Source: Flavobacteriales bacterium (lineage in GTDB: Bacteria > Bacteroidota > Bacteroidia > UBA10329). From it: a stretch of 64,000 nucleotides of DNA. Location: assembly GCA_020635495.1 (NCBI GenBank), contig JACJZQ010000001.1:186001-250000 (forward strand), read 5' to 3'. The notes under the pieces were generated by a model. It was not told the DNA's origin and made no database searches. It was given only the letters and a program-made list of their open reading frames with translations. Of this stretch, positions 63,613 to 64,000 are shown one piece after another. Every line of letters starts with the position of its first letter. Position 1 is the stretch's first letter. The translations under genes and the position numbers were made by a program.

Positions 63613-64000
63613 TCAGAACAAGATCTTGTACTGCAGGAGCGGGTAAATCCCCAACTGATTCACGTTTACCAAACGATTCTCATCAGGGTCGTACTGATTG
63701 TACAACGGGTTCTGTTTGTCTGTTACATTCTGGCATGAGGCCATGAATTCTTGCGTAACCCGACCTCGGCTCATCCTGAAAGTAAGTCCGAGATCCAATC
63801 GGTAATAAGGCTCAAACTGTTTCGAGTAAGCAGCTTCATCCATATAAACGGCCTGCTTGGCAATGGACGATGCGTTCAGGTCTATCGGTGTAAATCGAGA
63901 TCCACCGGCAAGTGTAAACTTCACATCGAATTTCAATGAGAACTGGCTGTTCTTCTTGCGCTCCTGTTTCTTGTTCCAGCGGGCAAGCTTCTTCTCTTTC
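63613..64000 (-). CDS. TonB-dependent receptor, C-terminal part (5' end beyond window)
   Basis: About 129 residues in frame to the window edge, running from EKKLARWNKKQERKKNSQF to the stop. Barrel-end segments LAGGSRFTPIDLNASSIAKQ, YYRLDLGLTF, SCQNVTDKQNP and LLQYKILF with a terminal aromatic residue. It matches the C-terminus of the receptor at 31206-33569 almost position by position, so the two are paralogues of one receptor subfamily. Confidence 0.85.
   Translation of the reverse strand, partial: KEKKLARWNKKQERKKNSQFSLKFDVKFTLAGGSRFTPIDLNASSIAKQAVYMDEAAYSKQFEPYYRLDLGLTFRMSRGRVTQEFMASCQNVTDKQNPLYNQYDPDENRLVNVNQLGIYPLLQYKILF

Noticed and set aside
1..64000. Prophage, integrase, tRNA or att site
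   Set aside because: No integrase, phage structural gene, tRNA cloverleaf or matching att repeats were seen on either strand.

Overview
The window is a stretch of chromosome from a member of the Bacteroidota, most likely a free-living Flavobacteriales-type organism. The grounds are several secreted proteins ending in type IX secretion (T9SS) sorting domains, TonB-dependent receptors with an N-terminal carboxypeptidase-regulatory-like domain, short lipoproteins with LFSGC/LSAC-type lipoboxes, and promoters of the TTG-N17-23-TAnnTTTG type. No rRNA, tRNA, CRISPR array, prophage or intact insertion sequence was seen. Coding density is high, and several convergent gene pairs overlap at their stop codons.

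Layout. 0-3.3 kb: end of ileS, a DksA-like regulator and lspA. 3.3-10.9 kb: T9SS cargo, a secreted protein of unknown function translationally coupled to asd, and a large lamin-tail-domain secreted protein. 10.9-17.4 kb: PIN-PhoH ATPase, a stand-alone PAS protein, an antiquitin-type aldehyde dehydrogenase followed by two overlapping lipoprotein genes (one with a thioredoxin domain), and an MFS transporter. 17.5-22 kb: OmpA-type lipoprotein and an operon of conserved hypothetical, 3'-5' exonuclease, lipoprotein and fused double peptide-ABC ATPase. 22-25.8 kb: small secreted proteins, a lipoprotein, an acyltransferase and hypothetical proteins. 25.8-38.8 kb: a TonB receptor converging on a minus-strand series that runs amidohydrolase, degenerate amidohydrolase, EEP-family hydrolase, TonB receptor, PhoX, PhoD. 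This looks like an outer-membrane or periplasmic locus for scavenging phosphorylated organic substrates. 38.9-43.2 kb: four-helix membrane protein coupled to a lipoprotein cytochrome c, hflX, an outer-membrane protein, an Rrf2 regulator with a visible operator, and a thiolase.

43.2-50.6 kb is unlike the rest. An alpha-2-macroglobulin gene, a toxin-antitoxin pair and a TonB-C-like gene are all split by single-base, mostly homopolymer, frameshifts, and some ends are abruptly joined. The protein between the breaks is well preserved, so a local sequence-quality problem competes with very recent gene decay. The stretch also carries palindromic intergenic repeats and an orphan T9SS tail.

50.6-64 kb: secreted hypothetical protein, uvrC, T9SS cargo, then an aromatic (kynurenine branch) catabolic set: 3-hydroxyanthranilate dioxygenase, an atypical SDR and 2-aminomuconate-semialdehyde dehydrogenase, with an RprX/RprY-like two-component system between them. 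The window ends with an LEA-type lipoprotein, a PAS histidine kinase with a NarL-type regulator, and the end of another TonB receptor, a paralogue of the one at 31.2 kb.
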